Shown piece by piece: positions 18,464 to 26,619 of a stretch of 64,000 bases of DNA (position 1 is its first letter; each line of letters starts with the position of its first letter). Position numbers and translations under genes: made by a program. This DNA comes from Psychrosphaera ytuae (lineage in GTDB: Bacteria; Pseudomonadota; Gammaproteobacteria; Enterobacterales; Alteromonadaceae). Under the pieces are notes generated by a model that was given only the letters and a program-made list of their open reading frames with translations, had not been told where the DNA came from and did no database searches. Location: NCBI RefSeq assembly GCF_017638545.1, contig NZ_CP072110.1:1984001-2048000 (forward strand), written 5' to 3'.

Positions 18464-18560
18464 CCATCCCTACGCCGGTACAAGCCGGATCAGGTTCTAA
18501 GGGTTCGCATAGCGTCTCAGTGTCTGGTTTTAAAAATTAAAGCCGACACACCCCTTGGTG
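18464..18560 (-). promoter_or_regulatory. TPP riboswitch (THI element)
   Basis: On the minus strand the leader contains GGGGTGTGTCGG, ACTGAGACGC, ACCCTTAGAACCTGATC and CCGGCGTAGGGATGG, which are the conserved blocks of the TPP aptamer in the right order, closed by P1 pairing GGGG/CCCT-like ends. It ends about 70 bases before the TonB receptor ATG. No strong terminator follows, so control is more likely at translation or through alternative pairing near the start (GGATC/GATCC around the weak ribosome-binding site). TPP binding would reduce expression. Confidence 0.95.
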
Positions 18561-18689
18561 TTTTAAAAGCAACCTTTCTTACAACGGGTTACTTTCTTTG
18601 TACAAATTTTTCGCGGCTATTCTATCCAAAACACAACCCGAAATAAATAATTGATGGATATTGGAAAAAGCCGCCTGTGTAGACAGTAA

Positions 18690-19175
18690 TTATTTCTGTA
18701 CGACCAGGCCCGCCGGTCGAGTCATACTAACATGTGGAATACCGTCTTCTAGGTACATATCAGAGCAAGTACTAAACCCTAAACTTTGATAAAAGTTTTG
18801 GAGGTGCTCTTGGGCAGATATTTTACAAATAGAGTTTGGCCAAAGATCATTGGTTTGTTGCAGCGCAAACTTCATCATTTCATATGCTTTTTTCTGCCCT
18901 CGAAAAGCCTCATCAATTACCACGCGTCCAATTGCAGAACATTGCTCATAGACAAGGCCCGGAGCCAATATTCGGCATGTTCCTACTAACTGCTCACCTG
19001 CATACCCAAACACATGAAATACGCCTGGTAACACATCTAGACCATCAATGTCTGAATAAACGCAGTTTTGCTCTACCACAAACACATCACTGCGCACTTT
19101 TAACATATCGTGGAGTTGGCGTGCCGTTAAAGATGAAAAAGGCTGAATTTGCCACGCGATGGACTCTGATGACAT
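18690..19175 (-). CDS. elaA: ElaA-type GNAT N-acetyltransferase
   Basis: 161 residues of the GNAT fold. The opening (ARQLHDMLKVRSDVFVVEQN) followed by DIDGLDVLPGVFHV is typical of the ElaA family, and the acetyl-CoA loop is seen as IGRVVIDEAFRGQKKAYEMM. The acceptor substrate of ElaA is not established. It is a single gene, separated from the riboswitch operon by about 130 bases. Confidence 0.85.
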   Translation of the reverse strand: MSSESIAWQIQPFSSLTARQLHDMLKVRSDVFVVEQNCVYSDIDGLDVLPGVFHVFGYAGEQLVGTCRILAPGLVYEQCSAIGRVVIDEAFRGQKKAYEMMKFALQQTNDLWPNSICKISAQEHLQNFYQSLGFSTCSDMYLEDGIPHVSMTRPAGLVVQK

Positions 19176-19315
19176 TTACAAATACCTCCAAAGAAAAAAG
19201 CTGATTGGTTTTATCTATCGACTATCAAACCACGTTTACCGCAAAAATAATAGAATGGCTTGGTTTTTCAACATCAGAAGAGTATCCTCCGCACCGATAG
19301 TCACTGAACTGGGTA

Positions 19316-19846
19316 ATGAACATGCATAGCAATTTCAACATGTCTTTTTTAGCGTCATTCTTTTTTTGTTTGACCCTGTTATTTGCATTAACAACACCTG
19401 TTGTCAGTGCTCAAGATGCAAAGGGTAAAGTGCCTGAACTTGAGTGGTCTGACTTAGTGCCTAAGGACTATCAAGTTGAAATTCCAACTTCTATTGAACA
19501 CATAGGTCAGGCAATGGCCGGCCCACAATCGATAAATGCACCGGTCGTGGAAGAACTCGACGGCAAAACAATTAAGATCCCTGGTTTTGTTGTACCGCTA
19601 GAAGGCGACGACGAAGTAGTCACTGAGTTTTTGTTGGTTCCATATTTTGGCGCATGTGTCCATGTACCACCGCCGCCATCTAATCAAATCATTCACGTAA
19701 CTATGGAAAAAGGCGCACCCGCTTCAGCGTTTTATGACCCAATTTGGATCACAGGTACCATTTCGACTGAGACTTGGAAAGGCGATTTAGCGCAAGTAGG
19801 TTACAAGATGAAAGGGTTAGAAGTCGCCCCTTACGACGACTTTTAA
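19316..19846 (+). CDS. DUF3299 family exported protein
   Basis: 176 residues with a signal peptide (cleaved near VVSAQ). It has the DUF3299 pattern: ELEWSDLVPKDYQ, GKTIKIPGFVVPLEG and the core FLLVPYFGACVHVPPPPSNQ. The conserved cysteine, histidine and proline run are shared by the family, which is sometimes found near metal or lipoprotein export genes. Function unproven. It is convergent with the next small gene, with 15 bases between the stops. Confidence 0.85.
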   Translation: MNMHSNFNMSFLASFFFCLTLLFALTTPVVSAQDAKGKVPELEWSDLVPKDYQVEIPTSIEHIGQAMAGPQSINAPVVEELDGKTIKIPGFVVPLEGDDEVVTEFLLVPYFGACVHVPPPPSNQIIHVTMEKGAPASAFYDPIWITGTISTETWKGDLAQVGYKMKGLEVAPYDDF

Positions 19847-19861
19847 ATAACGTAAATTAAG

Positions 19862-20236
19862 TTAGTTACGAGTTTGTCGGATCACTTCATTTTCTAAGTC
19901 GACGTAATGTGCCTCAATGGTTCGACAGACTACTCGCATATTGTATGCAGAGATCTTTTCGTTAAAGACTTTGTGTTTACAAAACTCTTGATAAAACTCG
20001 TATAACTCAACAGGAGAAGCAGTGATCGCCTTAACGTACTCTTCTTCTCTTGGTTTAAATGTATCGAACTGACCTGCAAGCTCGTCATATACCTTCTTAG
20101 AGGTTTGACCGCGTGAGTATTCGCTTTCAACAAGCTGACCAATCAAGGTCGCTAAGTCGGTTCGAATTTTATTTACTTGTGGATGGTCAACTGTCAAAAG
20201 CGAGATGACCACGAGTAAAAAAATAAGGAATTTCAT
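19862..20236 (-). CDS. Small exported protein of unknown function
   Basis: 124 residues with an N-terminal hydrophobic signal (MKFLIFLLVVISLLTV). The rest is charged and helical, with several tyrosines and two cysteines (KHKVFNEKISAYNMRVVCRT). No family recognised. A Shine-Dalgarno-like sequence (TTGGAGTAAT) precedes the ATG, supporting that it is a real gene. Divergent from ccoG. Confidence 0.6.
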   Translation of the reverse strand: MKFLIFLLVVISLLTVDHPQVNKIRTDLATLIGQLVESEYSRGQTSKKVYDELAGQFDTFKPREEEYVKAITASPVELYEFYQEFCKHKVFNEKISAYNMRVVCRTIEAHYVDLENEVIRQTRN

Positions 20237-20376
20237 TATTACTCCAATTTTGAACTTCCATCGTAAGGCCCTTTAATTCGAGAGCTACAATGTCAAAAAC
20301 GTTGATTAACTTTGAAATGTTATGAACCAGATCAAAGTTACCGCAACTTATTTAATTAAACTACTACTTAATGACT

Positions 20377-20410
20377 TATAATCAAAGGTGTAGTTCATTT
20401 TTTCTACACC
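20377..20410 (+). promoter_or_regulatory. -10 element and 5' leader hairpin upstream of ccoG
   Basis: TATAAT at 20377-20382 is followed by a 7-bp inverted repeat, GGTGTAG (20387-20393) and CTACACC (20404-20410), with a T-rich 10-base loop. The hairpin would lie at the extreme 5' end of a transcript started by this -10, about 25 bases before the ccoG ATG. No good -35 hexamer is visible. Function is a guess: transcript protection or regulation. Confidence 0.35.
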
Positions 20411-20434
20411 AACACGCACACTACGGAACGAAGT

Positions 20435-21853
20435 ATGAAAGATCGAATTGACGTTAAGAATATCCCTACCGAGGTGAAGGTTCATCGCCCCGCAACCGAG
20501 GGCGCACCGCAATACAATATCCGTAGCCGTATTTACGTTCGTGCTGTTAGCGGCTTACACCAATTATTGCGCCGTAGAATGGGGATCTTTTTCTTAGGTT
20601 TATTCGCTCTGTTGCCTTGGCTCAAGTGGGGCGATCGACAAGCTATTTTGTTAGATATCGGCAACCAAGAGTTTTTTGTTTTTGGCATGACCTTTTGGCC
20701 ACAAGATTTACCTTTACTGGCGATAGTTTCTATCATTGCCGCCTTTGTTCTGTTCTTTGTGACCGCAATTTACGGACGTGTCTGGTGTGGTTATATGTGC
20801 CCCCAAACCGTGTGGACTTTTATGTTCATTTGGGTAGAAGAAAAAATTGAAGGCTCTGCTAATAAGCGTAAAAAACTCGATTCAATGCCAATGAGCTTTG
20901 ACAAAGCATGGAAAAAAACCGCCAAACACACAACTTGGTGGATCATTTCGCTGCTGACTTCATTGACTTTCATCGGCTATTTCACTCCGATTGATGCGCT
21001 CTTTATCGACTTTTTCACCTTAAATGCTACTACTGCTGTTGTTATTTGGACCCTCTTTTTTGCCGCTGCCACTTATGGAAACGCAGGGTGGATGCGTGAA
21101 ATCATGTGTTTGCATATTTGCCCTTATGCGCGCTTTCAGTCTTCCATGTTCGACAAAGATACTTACACCGTCACTTACGATACAGCGCGCGGTGAAAAAC
21201 GCGGACCTCGCCCACGCAAAGCTGATCCAAAGGAACTGGGCTTAGGTGATTGTATCGACTGTAACTTATGTGTTCAGGTTTGCCCGACGGGTATTGATAT
21301 ACGCAATGGCTTGCAATACGAGTGCATCAATTGCGGTGCCTGTATTGATGCATGTGATGAAACTATGGAAAAAATGAATTATCCGAAGGGTCTAATCAGC
21401 TATACCACTGAACACAGCTTAGAAGGCAAACCGACTCACACTTGGCGACCAAAAATGCTCGGCTATTTAGGCGTCACGATATTGATGTGTGCGGCCTTTG
21501 CATGGCAATTAACCGCTCGAGTTCCATTAGAATTTAGTATTGAGCGAGATCGCAATGTTTTGTACCGCACGACATCTGAAGGTCTAATCGAAAACACTTA
21601 CACCTTACAAATCGTCAACAAAAGTCAAACAGATCAAACCTATACCATTGAAGTAAAGGGTCTTAATGACTTCACATTTAGTGGTGATTCGACAATTTTT
21701 ATCAAGGCTGGTGAGGTGTATAAGCAACCTATTAGTGTTGCTGTTGACCCATATGACTTGAAGCGACCGGTAACTCCGATTAGCATCTCTGTCAGCAATG
21801 AGTCTGGTGAAGATACCGCGACTCAAGATTCTCGATTTTTTAAAGGCAGCTAA
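20435..21853 (+). CDS. ccoG: CcoG/RdxA/FixG cytochrome c oxidase accessory protein
   Basis: 472 residues. Several membrane segments carry the family motif GRVWCGYMCPQTVW, followed by a ferredoxin-like segment with two [4Fe-4S] motifs (CIDCNLCVQVCPTGI and CINCGACIDACD) and a periplasmic Ig-like C-terminal domain. CcoG is a membrane Cu(II) reductase needed for copper delivery to cbb3-type oxidase. The oxidase genes are not adjacent here. Its stop overlaps the next ATG (TAATG). Confidence 0.95.
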   Translation: MKDRIDVKNIPTEVKVHRPATEGAPQYNIRSRIYVRAVSGLHQLLRRRMGIFFLGLFALLPWLKWGDRQAILLDIGNQEFFVFGMTFWPQDLPLLAIVSIIAAFVLFFVTAIYGRVWCGYMCPQTVWTFMFIWVEEKIEGSANKRKKLDSMPMSFDKAWKKTAKHTTWWIISLLTSLTFIGYFTPIDALFIDFFTLNATTAVVIWTLFFAAATYGNAGWMREIMCLHICPYARFQSSMFDKDTYTVTYDTARGEKRGPRPRKADPKELGLGDCIDCNLCVQVCPTGIDIRNGLQYECINCGACIDACDETMEKMNYPKGLISYTTEHSLEGKPTHTWRPKMLGYLGVTILMCAAFAWQLTARVPLEFSIERDRNVLYRTTSEGLIENTYTLQIVNKSQTDQTYTIEVKGLNDFTFSGDSTIFIKAGEVYKQPISVAVDPYDLKRPVTPISISVSNESGEDTATQDSRFFKGS

Positions 21854-22887
21854 TGACCTTCAACGTACATGAGCCAACGATTTCGGCTGAAGATACAACG
21901 CCCGAGTTTGACTTCAGCCAACTCAACCCTGACCTAATTCTGGACGCCATTGAATCAAAACAGGTTTATCCTGAGTCTGGATTACTCGCTCTTAACAGCT
22001 ATGAAAACCGTGTTTATCAGTTTAAAGCCGATGACGGTAATCGCTACGTAGTAAAATTTTATCGACCTAAGCGCTGGAGTAACGAGCAAGTTCAAGAAGA
22101 GCACGATTTTGCTCAGTTGCTAGCCGACAATGACATCGACGCCGTTGCACCTGTCCGGTTTGACGGTCAATCTCTAATGGAATTTAAAGGTTATCGCTTT
22201 TGCTTATTCCCGAGCGTGGGCGGACGAATGTTCGAGCTTGATGACTTAGATCAGCTAGAGCGCTTAGGGCAACTGTTAGGTCGCGTTCATGCCTTAAGTG
22301 CCGAGTCAGCTTTTAGTTATCGCGACACTATCGATATCAAAACAGATTTAGAAACGGCATTTGAGTACTTAAAACAAAGTCAACTTATTCCCAATTACTT
22401 ACAAGCGGCGTTTTTTAACGACTTGGAACTGATGATCCAGGCGAGTCTAAAACACGTAACCAACGACTACCAAGTTATTCGCCTGCATGGAGACTGCCAC
22501 AGCGGTAATATTTTATGGCAACCTGGTCAAGAACAAGACGACGCCATTCTTGTCGACTTTGACGATTGTATTTCAGGACCTGCCATTCAAGACTTGTGGA
22601 TGATGTTAAATGGCAACCGCCACCAACAAATACTTCAACTTGATACCTTGATTGAAGGCTATGAGCAATTTAGACCGTTTGACAGGTCTGAATTTAAGCT
22701 TATTGAGCCATTACGGGCCAGAAGAATGCTGATGTATATGACTTGGCTTGCAAAAAGATGGCAAGATCCAGCATTTCAACGGAACTTTTCGTGGTTCAAT
22801 ACAGACAAATACTGGGAACAACAAGTATTGGCTATTAAAGAGCAGTTTTCCGCGTTACAACAAGAGCCACTTAAACTCGGCTATTGA
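21853..22887 (+). CDS. srkA: Stress response kinase A (YihE family protein kinase)
   Basis: 344 residues of the APH-like kinase superfamily with the SrkA pattern: GLLALNSYENRVYQFKADDG at the nucleotide loop, catalytic RLHGDCHSGNILW and metal site LVDFDDCISGPAIQDLWMML. In E. coli SrkA (YihE) is a Cpx-linked Ser/Thr kinase encoded directly before dsbA, and the same order is seen here. Translationally coupled to ccoG by a TAATG overlap. Confidence 0.92.
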   Translation: MTFNVHEPTISAEDTTPEFDFSQLNPDLILDAIESKQVYPESGLLALNSYENRVYQFKADDGNRYVVKFYRPKRWSNEQVQEEHDFAQLLADNDIDAVAPVRFDGQSLMEFKGYRFCLFPSVGGRMFELDDLDQLERLGQLLGRVHALSAESAFSYRDTIDIKTDLETAFEYLKQSQLIPNYLQAAFFNDLELMIQASLKHVTNDYQVIRLHGDCHSGNILWQPGQEQDDAILVDFDDCISGPAIQDLWMMLNGNRHQQILQLDTLIEGYEQFRPFDRSEFKLIEPLRARRMLMYMTWLAKRWQDPAFQRNFSWFNTDKYWEQQVLAIKEQFSALQQEPLKLGY

Positions 22888-22978
22888 TCTCACTTGGATA
22901 AAATTGCCAATCTGGTAAGGTACGTCAAAATAAAAACGAATCTTTCAGATGTCATCATTTTTATAGGGAAAATCCGAC

Positions 22979-23617
22979 ATGAAAAAAATTCTTAGCTTTT
23001 TTGCAGTCTGTTTACTGAGCTTAAACGTGTCTGCTCAAACATTAAAAGAAGGCGTTCACTACGAAGTGATCAGTGAAAAAGGCACAGAAAAGCCAGAAGT
23101 TAAAGAGTTCTTCTCTTTTTATTGCCCACACTGTCTAGCCTTTGAACCACTAGCAAACAAGTTTAAGTCTTTATCAGAAGAAAAAGGCTTCGAGTTTAAA
23201 AAGAGCCACGTTGACTTCTTACGTGCTGCCGGTCCAGACATCCAGTTCATGTTGACAAAAGCTCTTGTCACAGCAGAAAAACTAAACAAACCACAAGTGA
23301 GCGATGCAATCTTTAACCGCATTCATCGTCAGCGTTCTGCGTTCACTGGTGAAGATGATGTTCGCCAAATTTTCATCGCCAATGGTGTTACCGCAGAAGA
23401 GTTCAATAAGGTTTTCAATAGCTTTGCCATTAAAGCAGCTGCAAAACGTATGAAATCAGAACAAAACGACTTAGCAAGCAAGCGTATTTTGACTGGTGTA
23501 CCAACGTTTATCGTTAACGGTAAATACAAAATCATCAATAGCGGCTTTGAGGCGCGTACTTATTCACAGTTGTTCGAGCAGCTAGAAAGCGCAGCTTTGG
23601 AACTTGTTAAAAAATAA
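22979..23617 (+). CDS. dsbA: Thiol:disulfide interchange protein DsbA
   Basis: 212 residues, signal peptide ending at VSAQ, thioredoxin fold with the active site C49-PH-C52 (FYCPHCLAF) and the cis-proline loop TGVPTFIVNG. It oxidises cysteine pairs of secreted proteins in the periplasm and is re-oxidised by DsbB. It follows srkA as in E. coli. A ribosome-binding site (TAGGGAAAA) lies just before the ATG. Confidence 0.96.
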   Translation: MKKILSFFAVCLLSLNVSAQTLKEGVHYEVISEKGTEKPEVKEFFSFYCPHCLAFEPLANKFKSLSEEKGFEFKKSHVDFLRAAGPDIQFMLTKALVTAEKLNKPQVSDAIFNRIHRQRSAFTGEDDVRQIFIANGVTAEEFNKVFNSFAIKAAAKRMKSEQNDLASKRILTGVPTFIVNGKYKIINSGFEARTYSQLFEQLESAALELVKK

Positions 23618-23629
23618 AGACCTTTCTGA

Positions 23630-24424
23630 ATGTTAGGGTTATTTAAAGCGCCTAGGACGTCACCAAGCAACTCATTGCAAGTGGCCACACCTGGCGCTTT
23701 TTTTATCCAACTCGATGTCTACACAGAGCCGACACAATATCTGGTCAAAGTTCACGCGCGTAGGACTCGCCTAAGTCTTGAAATCAAACATCAACAAATC
23801 CTCGTCAAAGTTCCTTCAAACTGCCCGACAGATCTGATTGAATCCTTTTTGAGAAAGCAGCAACACTGGATCAAACGCGCCATTTCAAAATCGAGTTCTG
23901 TGACCCAGTTTCATCGAAATTATCAATCCGGTGAACCCATTTGGTTTAAAGGTGAAGCGTTCACCTTAGACATACACACCCAATGTCATGGCTCTGCGGT
24001 AATAGTGAATGAACAAGACAAAACCATATCTGTGTTTCTCTCTGCCAAGGTCAAACACACAGCTCGACAAACTAGAAAGCTACTCAGAGCGTTTTATCTA
24101 GAACAGGCTCAACTGATTATTCCTGACCTTTTAAGCGCCTGTGAACAAAAGGTAGGGCTACATAGCTCATCGCTAGACTTTAAGTTTTATCAATGGCGCT
24201 GGGGATGCTGCTATCAAAGTGGCAAAGTGATGTTTAATCCACTGCTAATGGCGGCACCAATAGAAAAAATAGAATGTGTGATTATTCACGAGCTGTGTCA
24301 TTTAAAACACATGGATCACAGTCGTTCATTTTGGGCGCTAAACCGGCGCTTTTGCGATCAATGTCACAAAACCAAACAGTGGTTGAAAGCGCACCATCAA
24401 GAGGTCTATTTACCACCTGTTTAA
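23630..24424 (+). CDS. YgjP-like (DUF45/M48-related) metallopeptidase-domain protein
   Basis: 264 residues with the YgjP zincin signature: YQWRWGCCYQSG, then VIIHELCHLKHMDHSRSFW, where HELCH gives the zinc ligands and the HMDHS histidine a third. The usual motif is RWGSC; here it reads RWGCC. The first 25 residues lie before the recognisable domain and may be an extension. No signal peptide. It starts 12 bases after dsbA and is probably co-transcribed with it. Substrate unknown. Confidence 0.85.
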   Translation: MLGLFKAPRTSPSNSLQVATPGAFFIQLDVYTEPTQYLVKVHARRTRLSLEIKHQQILVKVPSNCPTDLIESFLRKQQHWIKRAISKSSSVTQFHRNYQSGEPIWFKGEAFTLDIHTQCHGSAVIVNEQDKTISVFLSAKVKHTARQTRKLLRAFYLEQAQLIIPDLLSACEQKVGLHSSSLDFKFYQWRWGCCYQSGKVMFNPLLMAAPIEKIECVIIHELCHLKHMDHSRSFWALNRRFCDQCHKTKQWLKAHHQEVYLPPV

Positions 24425-24436
24425 AGAGAGAACGTT

Positions 24437-25402
24437 TTAGGCGACTGCTGAGAAGTCAGATTTAGATTCGGAGTCACGGCCAAAACTAGCTTGATATTTT
24501 TGACTGACCACTTCAGCAACCCGACTAATTGACTCGTCTCGTTCAGCAAAAGACTCAGATACACTTGCGGCAGTGGCATCGCGTCGCTCGGCGGTATCTT
24601 GCATCAGCTCTATTCTGGCTTCTGCAATGTTTTGACTCGCTTCCGCTGCCACTTTTCGATCTTGTGTGGATGGCTCAGCAGGAGCTAAAGCTGCAGCCCT
24701 CACGGTTTGCATCTTTTCGATGGTTTCTTGAGGCGTCGCCTCTTTTGAAACATCTATTTGAACTTCACCGCCGACAGCGTATTTTTTGCCGTTAGGTCCC
24801 GTTTCATACTCATAAGTAGGAGAGCCTGCGTACGCACCACCGACGGCAGCGTGTGCCAATTCGTGTGTGCGAACTTCTTGATCACGGGTTTCAAGTTGAC
24901 GAATTTCACGTAACTCTTGTTTTTCTTGCTGTTGTTCTTGTTGTTGCTCTTGCTTTTGTTGACGCTCTTGCGCTTGCTTTTGCTCAGAGGCTTCAGTATC
25001 TGATGACTCAGAGTTGGAGGCATTAGACGACGAGTCGTCGTTGGACGCTTGACCATTTAGGCCGTTTTCATTTTGTCCATCTGTGCCTTGGCCGTTACGC
25101 CCTTGACTACTGCTATCTTGGCCACTATCACCTTGACCATCACCGCCCTGTTCATTCACGTCTTCAGGTATGATGCGGCCTTGACCACGAGCGATATTTT
25201 CATAGGTCACATCGGCATTAGAACTCGCCGAGCCAGCCCCGCGAGCTTCTTGCTCACGAGTTTTCTGAGGAACCGCGGCTTCCACCTGCACAGGCGCAGG
25301 AACCACTTCACGCTGATCGTTGGTTCTTTGCAATGCCTCTGTTGTCGGCGCAGATGCGTTAACGACAACTTGCGGAATGTGAGGAGATACGTTTAATGCC
25401 AT
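24437..25402 (-). CDS. SprA-like putative metalloprotease (CJM1_0395 family)
   Basis: 321 residues. The first half is disordered and low-complexity: Gly/Gln/Asn/Ser-rich, then an extreme Gln/Glu run (about residues 130-170). The second half is the SprA-related domain with an HExxH site (RTHELAHAAVGGAYAGSPTY) and EIQID-like VGGEVQIDVSKEATP plus a QTVRAAALAPAEPS loop, hallmarks of this putative zinc protease family. No signal peptide is seen. It follows, 12 bases away, a small flagellar-rod-like protein, presumably a partner or substrate. Confidence 0.82.
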   Translation of the reverse strand: MALNVSPHIPQVVVNASAPTTEALQRTNDQREVVPAPVQVEAAVPQKTREQEARGAGSASSNADVTYENIARGQGRIIPEDVNEQGGDGQGDSGQDSSSQGRNGQGTDGQNENGLNGQASNDDSSSNASNSESSDTEASEQKQAQERQQKQEQQQEQQQEKQELREIRQLETRDQEVRTHELAHAAVGGAYAGSPTYEYETGPNGKKYAVGGEVQIDVSKEATPQETIEKMQTVRAAALAPAEPSTQDRKVAAEASQNIAEARIELMQDTAERRDATAASVSESFAERDESISRVAEVVSQKYQASFGRDSESKSDFSAVA

Positions 25403-25414
25403 TGGTTCGGTTCG

Positions 25415-25714
25415 CTAAGCCTTGGTGTCTATCAACGTACCGAGTACTTCATCGGCTGTTTTGATCACGTTAATGTTCGCTTTAGCCAAATGCTCATTAA
25501 CGACCAGATTCACCGCTTCAGTAGTCAGTACAGAGGATGGATTTTGTTGAGTAGCATTGCCATTAAGACCAGTTTCAGCTGCACTTAAACCAGTGTTATT
25601 GGTATTTGTATTTAAACTTGCGATGTTTTGGGCAGATTCAGCCAAGCCTCGTTGTGCCTTTTGCACCCCGTTCAAACCCGATTGTATCGCTGATGGAATT
25701 GGACTTAACTCCAT
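25415..25714 (-). CDS. Small protein with flagellar rod/hook-like termini
   Basis: 99 residues from ATG 25714, chosen because GGAGGTG sits four bases before it (the TTG at 25726 lies within that site). The N-terminus (SAIQSGLNGVQKAQRGLAES, then AQNIASLNT) resembles the start of flagellar rod and hook proteins. The C-terminus (LVVNEHLAKANINVIKTADE) resembles their closing helix, while the large middle domain is absent. No other flagellar gene is in the window. It is paired with the SprA-like protease. Confidence 0.65.
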   Translation of the reverse strand: MELSPIPSAIQSGLNGVQKAQRGLAESAQNIASLNTNTNNTGLSAAETGLNGNATQQNPSSVLTTEAVNLVVNEHLAKANINVIKTADEVLGTLIDTKA

Positions 25715-25831
25715 ATTCACCTCCAATTAAATACACCTACTACTTCTAACGGTTAATTATTAACCACAGTGCCCAATATTGCAATTGATTTTATGCTATA
25801 GAGCCCTAACCGCCTGAGTTTCAGTAAACTT

Positions 25832-26581
25832 TTAACAATGTTCAAAAAGCCATTGTACAAAGTTTTCTGGGTCTGAAATAAAAGGGGCGTGTGAGACGTG
25901 TTCACGCACCAACCAATCCCCGTTAGGTTGAAGCACCTTAAGTTCATTCACCGCAGTAACAGGTACTAAACTATCCAAACGACCAAAAATACCAAAAACA
26001 GGCATCAATAAGGACTTGAGTTCCTTTCTAAGGTCGACGGATTTGAGGAGTTCAAGGCCTCCAGAGAGTGCATCAGAATGTGGCTGGTCTGCACTTAATA
26101 TCCATTCTTTTAGTGCCTTTAGATCTTGTTTAGCGGTATTACTTCCCATGGCCTGAATGGCCAAAAAACGCTGTATGGTTTGTTGATGGTTATTCTGTAG
26201 CTGCTTAGAAAACGCGCTTAGGACATCGGGTTTAATCCCCGGCCAATCACCACTTTGTTGAAACTTAGGACTACTCGCAATTAAACCGAGCGACAATACA
26301 TTGTCAGGATGACTCGCAGCATAACGGATCGCTATCAAACCGCCTAAAGACCAACCTAATAAATGCGATGGTTCACTGATTTCTGATGATAGCCATTGCG
26401 ATAATTCATTTATTGAGTACGGATTTAGAACAGTTTTATTTTCACCATAACCAGGTAAATCCAACACTTTTACCCTTGCTCGAAATGCTTTGGGCATAAG
26501 CTCTAACACGCCATTCCATACCTGTTTATTCATCCCCCAACCGTGTAATAACACAATTGGCGCATCTGCTGTTTTCGTCAT
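25832..26581 (-). CDS. bioH: Pimeloyl-ACP methyl ester carboxylesterase BioH
   Basis: 249 residues of the alpha/beta hydrolase fold, with the oxyanion loop VLLHGWGMNKQVW and nucleophile elbow LLGWSLGGL (Ser in GWSLGG); the last segment VSHAPFISDP supplies the catalytic histidine. BioH removes the methyl group from pimeloyl-ACP methyl ester to start biotin synthesis. Divergent from comF, the same neighbour as in E. coli (bioH-gntX). Confidence 0.9.
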   Translation of the reverse strand: MTKTADAPIVLLHGWGMNKQVWNGVLELMPKAFRARVKVLDLPGYGENKTVLNPYSINELSQWLSSEISEPSHLLGWSLGGLIAIRYAASHPDNVLSLGLIASSPKFQQSGDWPGIKPDVLSAFSKQLQNNHQQTIQRFLAIQAMGSNTAKQDLKALKEWILSADQPHSDALSGGLELLKSVDLRKELKSLLMPVFGIFGRLDSLVPVTAVNELKVLQPNGDWLVREHVSHAPFISDPENFVQWLFEHC

Positions 26582-26619
26582 ACAACTAGGGTCTCTTTAC
26601 CTTTTCGAGGCACTTTACT

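Noticed and set aside
20280..20380. Possible FNR box upstream of ccoG (TTGAT at about 20303)
   Set aside because: Only the left half fits TTGAT-N4-ATCAA; the right half reads TTTGA, so oxygen control is not supported.
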